Source of the DNA: JACPUW01 sp049115495
Lineage (GTDB): Bacteria > Bacteroidota > Bacteroidia > CAILMK01 > JACPUW01
DNA length: 64,000 nt
Direction of reading: 5' to 3'
NCBI GenBank assembly: GCA_049115495.1
Contig: JAGDZV010000001.1
Coordinates: forward strand, 496,001-560,000
Of the stretch, positions 27,847 to 35,829 are shown in pieces. How positions within the stretch are numbered: the first letter of the stretch is position 1; each line of letters opens with the position of its first letter. Below the pieces are notes generated by a model that saw only the letters and a program-made list of their open reading frames with translations, was not told where the DNA came from and made no database searches. A program made the translations under genes and the position numbers.

Positions 27847-28396
27847 TTTCTATTATTTTTTCAGATCGTTTAAAATATTCTAAGGTAACTTCAAGTAAAT
27901 CAAGCTTAATCCGGTAGTTTTCTATCATTGCATTAAGTACATCTTCTGACGATACTTCTGCACCAAACTCACCTTTTAATAGTTCAAATTCAGCATCAAG
28001 CTCAGTTAACTCTTCTTTTAATTCAATTTGCTCATCGGGGAAGCTTTCTAGCAAGTTCATTGTTAAACTCACTTGTTGTATGTAAGTATCGTCAAGTGTT
28101 TTAAGCTCACTTGGCATTTGCCAGTTGCTTTCTTCAAGTGTACTTGCTACTTCTACTTGATTATGCTTTAAGCTTCTTATTATACCCCCTTGGTAAAGTA
28201 TTATTGAAAATGCAAATACCAAAACAGCTGCTGCTGCCCAAAAAAACCTTCGATTAATTCTTATTACATTTTGCCTTTTCTCAGGTTTAGCAATCTCTTT
28301 TTTCACTCCTTTCCACACCAATTCTCTTGGAGTTTCACCATCAAAAGAGCGCCTATTTTCTTTTATGAACTTTTCTAAATTATCGCTCATAACCAT
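27827..28396 (-). CDS. Probable anti-sigma factor (single-pass membrane protein)
   Basis: The protein has 189 residues. A cytoplasmic N-terminal part (1-60) is followed by one membrane helix (about 68-87, FFWAAAAVLVFAFSIILY) and a periplasmic, Glu-rich, probably coiled-coil region. Its start overlaps the end of the ECF sigma gene by 17 bases and its end overlaps the DUF4097 gene by 20 bases. That layout and topology are those of anti-sigma factors, but no zinc-binding HxxxCxxC motif is present, so the role is inferred from position. Confidence 0.65.
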   Translation of the reverse strand: MVMSDNLEKFIKENRRSFDGETPRELVWKGVKKEIAKPEKRQNVIRINRRFFWAAAAVLVFAFSIILYQGGIIRSLKHNQVEVASTLEESNWQMPSELKTLDDTYIQQVSLTMNLLESFPDEQIELKEELTELDAEFELLKGEFGAEVSSEDVLNAMIENYRIKLDLLEVTLEYFKRSEKIIENENIEI

Positions 28397-28952
28397 GTTC
28401 TTTTAAAATTTCTCTTAATCGTTTTTTGGCACGCAGATACTGTGTTTTAGAAGTTGACTCAGAAATGCCCAGTATTTCAGCTATTTCTAAGTGATCGTAT
28501 CCTTCTAATAAATAAAGAGTTAGCACGGTTCTATATCCTGTGCTCAATTTTGCAATGGCTTGTTTTATTCCGTCTACGCTTAATTCTTCGTAAAGTAGAT
28601 CTCCTGAGCCTTCATCTTCAAGCTCTTCTTCTTTGGCAATAGACTCATTTAGTTCGGTGAGCTCTACCGACTTTTTGTTAATAGCGTTTATGCATTTATT
28701 TATTACAATACGCTTAATCCAACTGCCAAAAGTTGATTCTTCACGGTAATAATCTATGTTTCTAAAGGCTGAAACGAAAGCATCTTGTAGTAGGTCTTCA
28801 GCTTCTTCGCGGTTGTTCATCATTCGTACGCATATGTTGAACATAGCTCGCGAGTAAAGCTTGTAGAGCTCATGAAACGCGCGATCATCTCCTTGTTTGC
28901 ACCGGTTAACAAGGTCAAGATGTTTTATTTCAAACGGGGCTTCAACAATCAT
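28380..28952 (-). CDS. ECF-family RNA polymerase sigma factor
   Basis: The protein has 190 residues with the two conserved regions of extracytoplasmic-function sigma factors. Region 2 has HELYKLYSRAMFNICVRM and EEAEDLLQDAFVSAFRNI, and region 4 has LSTGYRTVLTLYLLEGYDHL with the helix-turn-helix EIAEILGISESTSKTQYLRA. It is first in an operon with a membrane protein and a DUF4097 protein, a typical autoregulated envelope-stress module. A putative ECF-type promoter lies immediately upstream. It is separate from the second ECF gene at 29835, which runs the other way. Confidence 0.95.
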   Translation of the reverse strand: MIVEAPFEIKHLDLVNRCKQGDDRAFHELYKLYSRAMFNICVRMMNNREEAEDLLQDAFVSAFRNIDYYREESTFGSWIKRIVINKCINAINKKSVELTELNESIAKEEELEDEGSGDLLYEELSVDGIKQAIAKLSTGYRTVLTLYLLEGYDHLEIAEILGISESTSKTQYLRAKKRLREILKEHGYER

Positions 28953-28961
28953 TACGCTCCT

Positions 28962-28989
28962 ATTGACCTAGGTAAAAGTAAGGGGTTGC
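28962..28989 (-). promoter_or_regulatory. Possible ECF-type promoter of the first sigma operon
   Basis: On the minus strand GCAACC (28989-28984) is followed after 16 bases by GTCAAT (28967-28962). An AAC core at -35 and GTC at -10 with 16-17 spacing are common for ECF promoters. The motif is only ten bases from the start codon, so the leader would be very short. Confidence 0.3.
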
Positions 28990-29171
28990 AAGAACAAATT
29001 ATTTTTTTGAAAATCCATTGCAAAGTAATTTAACTGTTGCCCAAAAAATCCCTTTCAACAAGCATTGCTCTTCTGGGTCAACCCAAATTGAGCCACTTAA
29101 ATCGCGTAAAAAAACTCTCGTATTCGAATAGAAAAGATGATTTCAATTATCTAATGCATTGAAAAAAGAAA

Positions 29172-29738
29172 ATGTTTTCCAATTTTCATGCTTTGCAAAG
29201 CAACCTTATTAAATCAACGAACGATTTAATTCACAAATCGTCAAGTAAAGCCAAGTTGAAATCCTTTTTAGCCTTATTAATTCTTTTTGCCGGTCTTTTG
29301 CCTTCTTGTCAAGACAAAATCGAACAAAACTCTGAGCCTGAGTATATCATTTTTGGACATTTTTATGGAATGTGTGCGGGCGAAGAATGTGTTGAACTTT
29401 TTAAGATCTCTAACAATGAACTATTTGAAGATTCAAAAGACAATTATCCATCAAATACTGAATTTGCTAAAACAAATTTTTCTAAGCTTGAAGACGCTCA
29501 AAGACAAAAAACCACAAATATTCTATCTGAATTTCCCATTACTTTACTTAACGATGTAGAACCTTCATTGGGCTGTGCCGATTGCCATGATCAGGGCGGT
29601 TTATACCTTGAATACAAAAAAGGCAAGACAAGAAAATTTTGGATAATTGACAACGATAAAACCAATGTTGAGTCTTATTTACACAACTATATTGATGAAA
29701 TTAATCGTGTAATCTCAGAAATAAATAACGAGCAATAA
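29172..29738 (+). CDS. Hypothetical lipoprotein with a CADCH motif
   Basis: The protein has 188 residues. As drawn, the start at 29172 precedes a 28-residue polar stretch; a TTG at 29256 would give a textbook lipoprotein signal (KSFLALLILFAGLLPSC), so translation may really start there. The mature part is soluble and has cysteine pairs, MCAGEEC near residue 66 and GCADCHDQGG near residue 134. The latter fits CxxCH, but a cytochrome c assignment is not supported by anything else. Similar small Bacteroidetes lipoproteins carry a Cys pair followed by DQGG without heme. Function unknown. Confidence 0.6.
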   Translation: MFSNFHALQSNLIKSTNDLIHKSSSKAKLKSFLALLILFAGLLPSCQDKIEQNSEPEYIIFGHFYGMCAGEECVELFKISNNELFEDSKDNYPSNTEFAKTNFSKLEDAQRQKTTNILSEFPITLLNDVEPSLGCADCHDQGGLYLEYKKGKTRKFWIIDNDKTNVESYLHNYIDEINRVISEINNEQ

Positions 29739-29780
29739 ACTCTTATTCAATCACTTTCGGTAGCTCGTTCTTTTTTTTTA
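29727..29780 (+). terminator. Possible terminator after the CADCH lipoprotein gene
   Basis: AACGAGC near the stop codon pairs with GCTCGTT (29763-29769) followed by a run of nine T. The loop is long (about 29 bases), so the structure is uncertain, but the T-run is strong. Confidence 0.4.
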
Positions 29781-29788
29781 TACATTGC

Positions 29789-29819
29789 TGTAACTTTTTT
29801 AGATTAGGCACGTATTACA
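29789..29819 (+). promoter_or_regulatory. ECF promoter of the second sigma operon (shared motif, copy 1)
   Basis: TGTAACT (29789-29795), 12 bases, then GCACGTATTACA (29808-29819), 15 bases before the sigma gene start. The same two blocks with identical spacing occur at 31775-31805. This points to autoregulation by the sigma factor encoded next. Confidence 0.65.
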
Positions 29820-29834
29820 CCTAACAACTATTGA

Positions 29835-30320
29835 ATGACCACAGCAGAGTTTAACAAAACTGTTGACCTTTATTCGGATAACCTTTACCGGTTTATACTG
29901 AAGAATATTAGAGAATCCGATGTGGCTCAGGATATTGTGCAAGACACTTTTGAGAAATTATGGAAAAAGGTAGATGAAATTGAATACGAGACCGCCAAGT
30001 CTTACATGTTCTCTACCGGATACCGAACCATGATTGATGTTATAAGAAAAGACAAGCATAAAGGTGATTTTGACGATGTAAATGAAGAAATGTATAGCAC
30101 CAATGAGCAATACACCGATTTACAAGAAGTTTTGCAAGAAGCTTTGCAAACACTTCCTGAAATTCAACGCTCAGTAATTATGCTAAGAGATTATGAAGGT
30201 TATCCGTACGACGAAATTGGAGAGATAACTGGTTTGAATGAGAGCCAAGTAAAGGTTTACATTTTTAGAGCTCGAAAAGCATTAAAGCAGTACATCGGAA
30301 ACTTAGAAATGGTAGTATAA
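29835..30320 (+). CDS. ECF-family RNA polymerase sigma factor
   Basis: The protein has 161 residues. Region 2 includes DLYSDNLYRFILKNIRESD and QDIVQDTFEKLWKKVDEI; region 4 includes LPEIQRSVIMLRDYEGYPYD and the helix-turn-helix EIGEITGLNESQVKVYIFRA. The anti-sigma-like gene follows with no gap. An ECF-type promoter directly upstream is repeated before the beta-barrel gene at 31860, which gives a likely regulon: itself, its partner and the barrel. The inducing signal is unknown. Confidence 0.95.
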   Translation: MTTAEFNKTVDLYSDNLYRFILKNIRESDVAQDIVQDTFEKLWKKVDEIEYETAKSYMFSTGYRTMIDVIRKDKHKGDFDDVNEEMYSTNEQYTDLQEVLQEALQTLPEIQRSVIMLRDYEGYPYDEIGEITGLNESQVKVYIFRARKALKQYIGNLEMVV

Positions 30321-31643
30321 ATGAGTAATATAAACCTAAATAACTACGAAGCTTGGTTTCTTGACTATTTTGAAGGAAACTTGGATGCAACTCAAATTGC
30401 TGAGCTAAATTCTTTTTTAGATACAAACCCAACCTTAAAAGCCGAGTTTGAAGGTGACTTTGATAATGTTACGCTAAAAGCAGATAACTTAAATTTTTCT
30501 TTTAAAGAAGATTTAAAGAAACCATTATTGGTTAATCATGAGAATGTAGATGACTTTATGATTGCTGAAAATGAGGGTTTGCTTGATGATAAAGGAAAAC
30601 TTGAACTGGGTGCTTTTGTTGCAGCCAACAACCTTGAGCAAGATAGAAAACTTTACAGCCTGGTGTATTTAGCAAAAACAAATGCCATTAAGTTTCCAAA
30701 TACTTCAAAACTTAAGAAAACATCAATTGTAAATTATGATAACATAGATGATTTATTAATTGCTGAAAACGAAGGTTTACTATCTGAAAAAGAAAAAGAA
30801 GAACTTGGCGCTTTTGTAACTGCAAATAATTTAGAAAGAGATAGAAAGCTTTTTGGAATGGTTTACTTGGCTAAAACGAATGCCATTAGATTTCCAAACA
30901 AAGAAAAGCTTAAAAAAGGCGGGGCCATATTGCCTTTGTTTATAAGATACGCGGCAGCTGCGGCAATTGCGCTGCTAATTGCTTTTGCCTTATTCTATAA
31001 CCTTGGAAAACAATCAACTGAACCAAAATTTGCTGAAGAAAACCCTAAGACCAATCAAAAAAATGAATTGATAGTGCCTAAGGTTGAAGAAGATAATTTT
31101 AATGAAAAAAATCTTGCAACAGAAGATTTGAAAACAAATGAATCGCCTACTAATGAGAGCTTAGAAATTGGAAACTTGCAAGAACCTGTTTTTGCTGCCA
31201 GAATTAAAAACAACAAGAAAAAAGGTATTAAAGAAAAACACGGACCTGATAGAAAAAAGAAATATGAACCTAAGAAACTTGATAATCATTTAAGGTCGCT
31301 TGCCATAAGCCCTGTAGAGACACCAAAAGCGATGTCGCCAATTGAATTTAACATGCCAATGGGCTTAAATGAAAATAATGAAGATGTAATTGCTAAAAGC
31401 AACAACCGAACATTTACATTATTGGAATATGCAGGAGTTAAAATAAAAGAAAGAGTACTTGGCCAAAATGATGTTGAAGACGGCAAAATCAGAGAAAACG
31501 ATTTTGCACAAGCTTTGGCTTCAAGCGTAAACAAGGTCTCTAATAAAGACATATTCACTTTTGAAGACAGATCTAATAGCAATGCTATTGATTACGAACT
31601 TAAACTTGGTAAAGTTGGAATTAACCGATCAAGAGCAAAATAA
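30321..31643 (+). CDS. Probable anti-sigma factor with an internally repeated cytoplasmic domain
   Basis: The protein has 440 residues and starts at the base following the sigma stop codon. The cytoplasmic part contains a degenerate unit (about 7-60, YEAWFLDYFEGNLDATQIAE) and two close copies of a 63-residue unit (about 70-133 and 137-199) sharing IAENEGLL, LGAFV.ANNLE.DRKL and VYLAKTNAI.FPN. One membrane helix follows (about 209-226, AAAAAIALLIAFALF). The periplasmic part (230-440) is charged and low-complexity. The first unit resembles the short N-terminal segment often seen in Bacteroidetes anti-sigma proteins. The role is inferred from position and topology. Confidence 0.75.
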   Translation: MSNINLNNYEAWFLDYFEGNLDATQIAELNSFLDTNPTLKAEFEGDFDNVTLKADNLNFSFKEDLKKPLLVNHENVDDFMIAENEGLLDDKGKLELGAFVAANNLEQDRKLYSLVYLAKTNAIKFPNTSKLKKTSIVNYDNIDDLLIAENEGLLSEKEKEELGAFVTANNLERDRKLFGMVYLAKTNAIRFPNKEKLKKGGAILPLFIRYAAAAAIALLIAFALFYNLGKQSTEPKFAEENPKTNQKNELIVPKVEEDNFNEKNLATEDLKTNESPTNESLEIGNLQEPVFAARIKNNKKKGIKEKHGPDRKKKYEPKKLDNHLRSLAISPVETPKAMSPIEFNMPMGLNENNEDVIAKSNNRTFTLLEYAGVKIKERVLGQNDVEDGKIRENDFAQALASSVNKVSNKDIFTFEDRSNSNAIDYELKLGKVGINRSRAK

Positions 31644-31663
31644 AAAACACAATAGCCATCTTT

Positions 31664-31693
31664 AAAAGCTCCTTCTCATAGGAGCTTTTTTTT
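31664..31693 (+). terminator. Terminator after the second sigma/anti-sigma operon
   Basis: AAAAGCTCC pairs with GGAGCTTTT across an eight-base loop, followed by a run of T. It lies 21 bases after the stop codon. Confidence 0.85.
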
Positions 31694-31774
31694 TGTTCTT
31701 ACTCAAGAAAAAAGACCCCTTAACTCGCTCCAAAATGCATATTTACATTTTTCTCCATTTTTTTCAACTTTCTG

Positions 31775-31805
31775 TGTAACTATACTTGGCCAAGCACGTA
31801 TAACA
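31775..31805 (+). promoter_or_regulatory. ECF promoter of the beta-barrel gene (shared motif, copy 2)
   Basis: TGTAACT (31775-31781), 12 bases, then GCACGTATAACA (31794-31805). It matches the motif at 29789-29819 in 18 of 19 block positions with the same spacing; the spacers differ. The leader to the ATG at 31860 is about 54 bases. Confidence 0.65.
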
Positions 31806-31859
31806 TTCAAACACACAACAAATCATAACCACCAATTGATCACCACAAAAAAGAAAACC

Positions 31860-32867
31860 ATGAAATTAATAACCTTAACACTTACAGCCTTTCTAGTTTC
31901 ATTTATGAGTTATGCCCAAGACACTACAAGAATTATTGTAGGAGGTAAAACCATAATGGTAGTTGAAAAAAACGGAAAAGGTAACGAAGAAATTAATGTA
32001 GATGTAATGTTAGATTCTCTATTAAACAAAATGGATACTAGCAAAACAAACCGATTCGAAATTGAGCTTGAAGAGCGCATTGAAGAAAGAGTAGAGCGTG
32101 AAATGGAGAAAGCCATGAGAAGGATTGAGAACGAAGAAGAAGTTGAAGTAAAAATTTACGAAACTGAAGAAGGTGAAGATATAATGATAATTGAAAAGGA
32201 AGAGGAAGATTATGACGTTGAAATAAAGCATTCTGGCGACAGGAGCATTGCCCACTGGGCCGGTTTTGAAGCCGGTGTAAATGGACTTATGACAAGCGAC
32301 ATGAGTTTAAACCTTGAAAATTCAGCTTACGACCTAGATTATTCAAAATCACTTTTTGCCAACCTAAATATTTTAGAACAAAAGCTTGCATTCTTTAAAG
32401 GATATGGTGGTATAGTTACCGGACTCGGGTTTAACTTTAACTCTTTCGCTTTTAAAGAAAACACAACACTTGGCTTTAACTCAGATTCAACTTGGACATC
32501 ATTAACCCCTGCAACAAGCTTTAGAAGAAATAAACTCAATGTTACATACTTAACTATACCTTTAATGCTTGAGTTCAACACAAGTCTAAACCAAGATAAA
32601 AGCTTTCACATAGGCTTTGGTGTACAGGGCGGCTTTAAGCTCTTAGCCAGAACAAAGCAGAGATATGAAGTAAATAACGAAAACTACAGATTAAATGTAA
32701 GGGGGCATTACAACGTAAACCCTTGGAAAGCTGATGCCATTGCAAGAGTTGGATATAAAAACTTTACACTTTTTGCCAACTACCCTCTAACACAGTTTTT
32801 TGAACAAGGAGCAGGCCCTGAAATGTACACCTGGCAAGTAGGTCTTAGAATAATTGACTTCGGATAA
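31860..32867 (+). CDS. Outer-membrane beta-barrel protein with acidic coiled segment; likely target of the ECF sigma
   Basis: The ATG at 31860 gives a signal peptide (MKLITLTLTAFLVSFMSYAQ); an in-frame TTG 24 bases upstream is unlikely. The protein has 335 residues. Residues 30-130 are highly charged and probably coiled (EIELEERIEERVEREMEK, with further acidic runs after it). From about 140 the sequence turns into an outer-membrane barrel (FKGYGGIVTGLGFNFNSF, KSFHIGFGVQGGFKLL, MYTWQVGLRIIDF). No specific family is recognised. It has its own promoter, matching that of the sigma operon, and a terminator, so it forms a separate unit in the same regulon. Confidence 0.75.
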   Translation: MKLITLTLTAFLVSFMSYAQDTTRIIVGGKTIMVVEKNGKGNEEINVDVMLDSLLNKMDTSKTNRFEIELEERIEERVEREMEKAMRRIENEEEVEVKIYETEEGEDIMIIEKEEEDYDVEIKHSGDRSIAHWAGFEAGVNGLMTSDMSLNLENSAYDLDYSKSLFANLNILEQKLAFFKGYGGIVTGLGFNFNSFAFKENTTLGFNSDSTWTSLTPATSFRRNKLNVTYLTIPLMLEFNTSLNQDKSFHIGFGVQGGFKLLARTKQRYEVNNENYRLNVRGHYNVNPWKADAIARVGYKNFTLFANYPLTQFFEQGAGPEMYTWQVGLRIIDFG

Positions 32868-32941
32868 ACACCAATAACCTAACCAAAACTTATCATAATG
32901 CCCTTCTGAAACCGAATGCCAACAGTTTTAGAAGAAATTAG

Positions 32942-32972
32942 AGCGGAGCTGCCCAATAGCTCCGCTTTTTTA
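32942..32972 (+). terminator. Terminator after the beta-barrel gene
   Basis: AGCGGAGCT pairs with AGCTCCGCT across a seven-base loop, followed by six T. Confidence 0.9.
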
Positions 32973-33006
32973 TTTTTAACCATTCTTACATGTAATACAT
33001 ATTTAA

Positions 33007-33033
33007 TTGCTTAACTCATAAACTTTAGCTTTG
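33007..33033 (+). promoter_or_regulatory. Predicted gatB promoter
   Basis: TTG (33007-33009), 16 bases, then TAGCTTTG (33026-33033), a good fit to the Bacteroidetes consensus. The gatB start is 24 bases downstream. Confidence 0.6.
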
Positions 33034-33056
33034 CAACATAGCTTTTGAGCAATAGA

Positions 33057-34511
33057 ATGGAAGATAAATATAGTAAGTACGAGGCTGTAATTGGTTTAGA
33101 AGTTCACGCACAGCTTTTAACCAAAAGTAAAGCATACTCAAATGATATAAATGAATACGGCGGTTCGCCAAATTCTCATGTAAGTACCATAACACTTGGC
33201 CATCCGGGTACTTTACCTAAACCAAACAAAGCGCACTTTGAGTTGGCCATTAAAATGGGCCTTGCTTTGCATAGTAATATTCACCGCGACACCATTTTTA
33301 GCAGAAAAAACTATTTCTATGCCGATTTGCCAAAGGGTTATCAAATTACCCAAGACAAAACTCCATTATGCACTGGCGGCAGAATAATGATTAAAGATGC
33401 TGAAGGAAAAGATAAAGAAATTGGTATTACTAGAATTCACTGCGAAGAAGATTCAGGAAAATCACAGCACGATATAGATCCTTTCAACACTTTAGTTGAC
33501 CTTAACCGTGCAGGAATTCCATTAATTGAAATTGTTACAGAACCTGATTTTCGTCATCCGCAAGAAGCCTATAACTACCTTACGGAAATTAGAAAAATAG
33601 TGCGCTATCTTGAAATCTGTGATGGCAATATGGAAGAAGGATCGTTAAGGTGTGATGCCAACGTTTCAGTAAGGCCAGTTGGTAGAGAAAAATTTGGAAC
33701 CAAGGTTGAAGTTAAAAATATGAACTCCATTAGTAATGTAAAACGTGCTTTGGAGTATGAAATAAAAAGGCAAATAGATGATATTGAAATTGGCTTAGAA
33801 ATACAGCCAGATACACGTGGCTTTGATGCAGGAAACGGCACCACCCACACGCAGCGTAGTAAAGAAGAAGCCAACGATTACCGTTATTTCCCCGAACCTG
33901 ATCTTCCACCGGTAAAGCTTTCGCAAGATTTTATTGAGAAAATAAAGGCCGAAATGCCACCCATGCACTGGGAGCTTCATGAAAAATTTATGGCAAATTA
34001 TGGCTTGAGCGATTATGATGCAACCATAATTGCTAGCGAGAAATATTTTGCATTATACTTTGAAGAGCTTATTGGTTTTACCAAAAACTACAAAGCAGCT
34101 GCCAACTGGATGATTGGGCCAATTCGTGGTTATTTAAATGATAAAGCAGTTGATATTAAAGAGTTCCCTATTCAAACCAAGGTAATTGCCAAAATTATTG
34201 AATTGATTGATGAAGGTAAATTGAGCTTTGCATCGGCAAATCAAAAGCTTTTTCAGGCTTTACTTGAGCAACCTGATACTGAACCTTTCGCACTTGCAAA
34301 GTCTCTAAACCTTATTCAAGAAAGTGGCGACGACTTTTTGTTAGGAATAATAGACGAAGTAATTGCCGAATTCCCTGATAAAGTGGCCGCATATAGAGCC
34401 GGTAAAAAAGGCTTGCTAGGTATGTTTATGGGCCAAATAATGAAACGCTCTAAAGGCAAGGCAGATCCTAAGAAAACCAACCAGCTCTTGGCTCAAGAAT
34501 TGGATAAATAA
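33057..34511 (+). CDS. gatB: Asp-tRNA(Asn)/Glu-tRNA(Gln) amidotransferase subunit B
   Basis: GatB binds the misacylated tRNA and carries the kinase/transamidase site of the GatCAB complex, which makes Gln-tRNA(Gln) and Asn-tRNA(Asn) by the indirect route. The ATG at 33057 is chosen over a TTG 12 bases upstream. The 484-residue length is standard. Signatures include YEAVIGLEVHAQL, YADLPKGYQITQ, MEEGSLRCDANVSVRP, GTKVEVKNMNS and the C-terminal YqeY-like domain ending in KKTNQLLAQELDK. gatA and gatC are not nearby. Confidence 0.98.
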   Translation: MEDKYSKYEAVIGLEVHAQLLTKSKAYSNDINEYGGSPNSHVSTITLGHPGTLPKPNKAHFELAIKMGLALHSNIHRDTIFSRKNYFYADLPKGYQITQDKTPLCTGGRIMIKDAEGKDKEIGITRIHCEEDSGKSQHDIDPFNTLVDLNRAGIPLIEIVTEPDFRHPQEAYNYLTEIRKIVRYLEICDGNMEEGSLRCDANVSVRPVGREKFGTKVEVKNMNSISNVKRALEYEIKRQIDDIEIGLEIQPDTRGFDAGNGTTHTQRSKEEANDYRYFPEPDLPPVKLSQDFIEKIKAEMPPMHWELHEKFMANYGLSDYDATIIASEKYFALYFEELIGFTKNYKAAANWMIGPIRGYLNDKAVDIKEFPIQTKVIAKIIELIDEGKLSFASANQKLFQALLEQPDTEPFALAKSLNLIQESGDDFLLGIIDEVIAEFPDKVAAYRAGKKGLLGMFMGQIMKRSKGKADPKKTNQLLAQELDK

Positions 34512-34521
34512 ACCCTTTAGA

Positions 34522-35826
34522 ATGATAAAAAACTTCCTTATATACGTTTTTGCAGCGGTCGCTTTTTTTGCATCTTCTTGTCAAGGAGACAATAAACCTT
34601 CGAGCGGCACCTCTGCTTTTAGGGTTGAAAATGACTCTAAGCCACAAGAAGAAACAACAATTGAAGTAGACAATAGTGATAAAACCCCGGTAGTTGTTGA
34701 TAGCAGCAATGCCGAAACATTATTTGCGCTTGAACGCGAAAAACTTGAACAAAAGGCTGACGAAGCTTTAAACCAGCGCGAAGAAAAAGTAGTAAGGGTT
34801 TCAGGTACTATAATTGGTGGAGCTGGAATGGATATTACGCTCGATAAACTTGGTGGAAAAACCAATATGGAGCCAATTAAAACCACAATTATAAATGAAG
34901 ATGGCTATTTTGAACTTGATGCTACAACCAGTCAAGAACAAATATTTAGTTTAAGAACAGATAAGGGTAATATGCTTCTGTGGCTTGAAGGAGACGGAAA
35001 CTATGAGGTGAGGGCAAATATTAATGAATTGAGCAAGTATCAAGTAAACGCACCTTTTAGTTACAAAGTGCGCGAATTTTATTTGATTTTGGAAGAATTT
35101 AACGAGCGACATAGGAAAATAGCACGTCGTGAGGACCGCTACACAAAAGCAAAGAAAGCTTGGAAGATTCAAAGGGTACTTGACTCCATGCCGTATTACA
35201 ACAGCTTAATTGAAAAAGAAAGGGCAAAAGCTATAATTAACTTTATTAACAATAATCGCAATAATCCTTTTGCAGCCGAAGCCGCTAATAGACTTGATTA
35301 CCTTAAACATACCAAGTTTATTAATGACTTATACCAGGAGTTGGTTAAAGATTATCCGTACTCATCATACGTAAAAAATGTAGGTCTTAAGTTGGTAGAT
35401 TTTAAAGCATTGGCAATAGGCAACAAAGCTCCCGAACTTGTAATGCCAATATTAAATGGCGATAATTATAGACTTAGCGATCTTAAGGGCAAACATGTTT
35501 TATTACTATTTACCCTTTCCTACAGCGATCCTTGTCTTGATTATGGCGAAGACTTGGTGAGCATTTACAACCAATATAGCAGTAAAGGATTTGAAATTTA
35601 TAATGTAGCGCTTGACGAAACAAGAGAAGATTGGAGCTACTATATAAATGAAACGGGAGCCAATTGGATAGTAGTTAGTGACCAGTTGGGCCAAAAAACC
35701 ACGGCTTTTGATTATTACATTGCGCATGACTACCCAATGACCTACATGATTGACGACGAAGGTAGAATTGCTGCCAAGTTTTTGACTGTTCAAGAAGTAG
35801 ATCAATACCTTTCTGAAAACCTATAG
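34522..35826 (+). CDS. TlpA/AhpC-like thioredoxin-fold lipoprotein lacking the first redox Cys
   Basis: The protein has 434 residues. A lipoprotein signal ends at Cys20 (FFASSC). Residues 95-180 resemble the DUF4369 beta domain found before thioredoxin folds in Bacteroidetes, followed by a helical linker. A TlpA/AhpC-type thioredoxin fold starts near residue 295 (IGNKAPELVMP, KGKHVLLLFTLSYSDPCLDY). The usual CxxC active site is replaced by SDPC (residues 335-338), so only the resolving-position Cys remains; the cis-proline is kept in DYPMTYMID. It therefore cannot act as an ordinary two-Cys oxidoreductase. It lies between gatB and an rluA-type gene with ten and three bases between them. Confidence 0.85.
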   Translation: MIKNFLIYVFAAVAFFASSCQGDNKPSSGTSAFRVENDSKPQEETTIEVDNSDKTPVVVDSSNAETLFALEREKLEQKADEALNQREEKVVRVSGTIIGGAGMDITLDKLGGKTNMEPIKTTIINEDGYFELDATTSQEQIFSLRTDKGNMLLWLEGDGNYEVRANINELSKYQVNAPFSYKVREFYLILEEFNERHRKIARREDRYTKAKKAWKIQRVLDSMPYYNSLIEKERAKAIINFINNNRNNPFAAEAANRLDYLKHTKFINDLYQELVKDYPYSSYVKNVGLKLVDFKALAIGNKAPELVMPILNGDNYRLSDLKGKHVLLLFTLSYSDPCLDYGEDLVSIYNQYSSKGFEIYNVALDETREDWSYYINETGANWIVVSDQLGQKTTAFDYYIAHDYPMTYMIDDEGRIAAKFLTVQEVDQYLSENL

Positions 35827-35829
35827 CAT

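Noticed and set aside
29570..29600. CADCH as a c-type heme site in the lipoprotein at 29172
   Set aside because: A single CxxCH in a small protein without a distal Met/His context or cytochrome neighbours is weak; similar lipoproteins carry Cys pairs before DQGG without heme.
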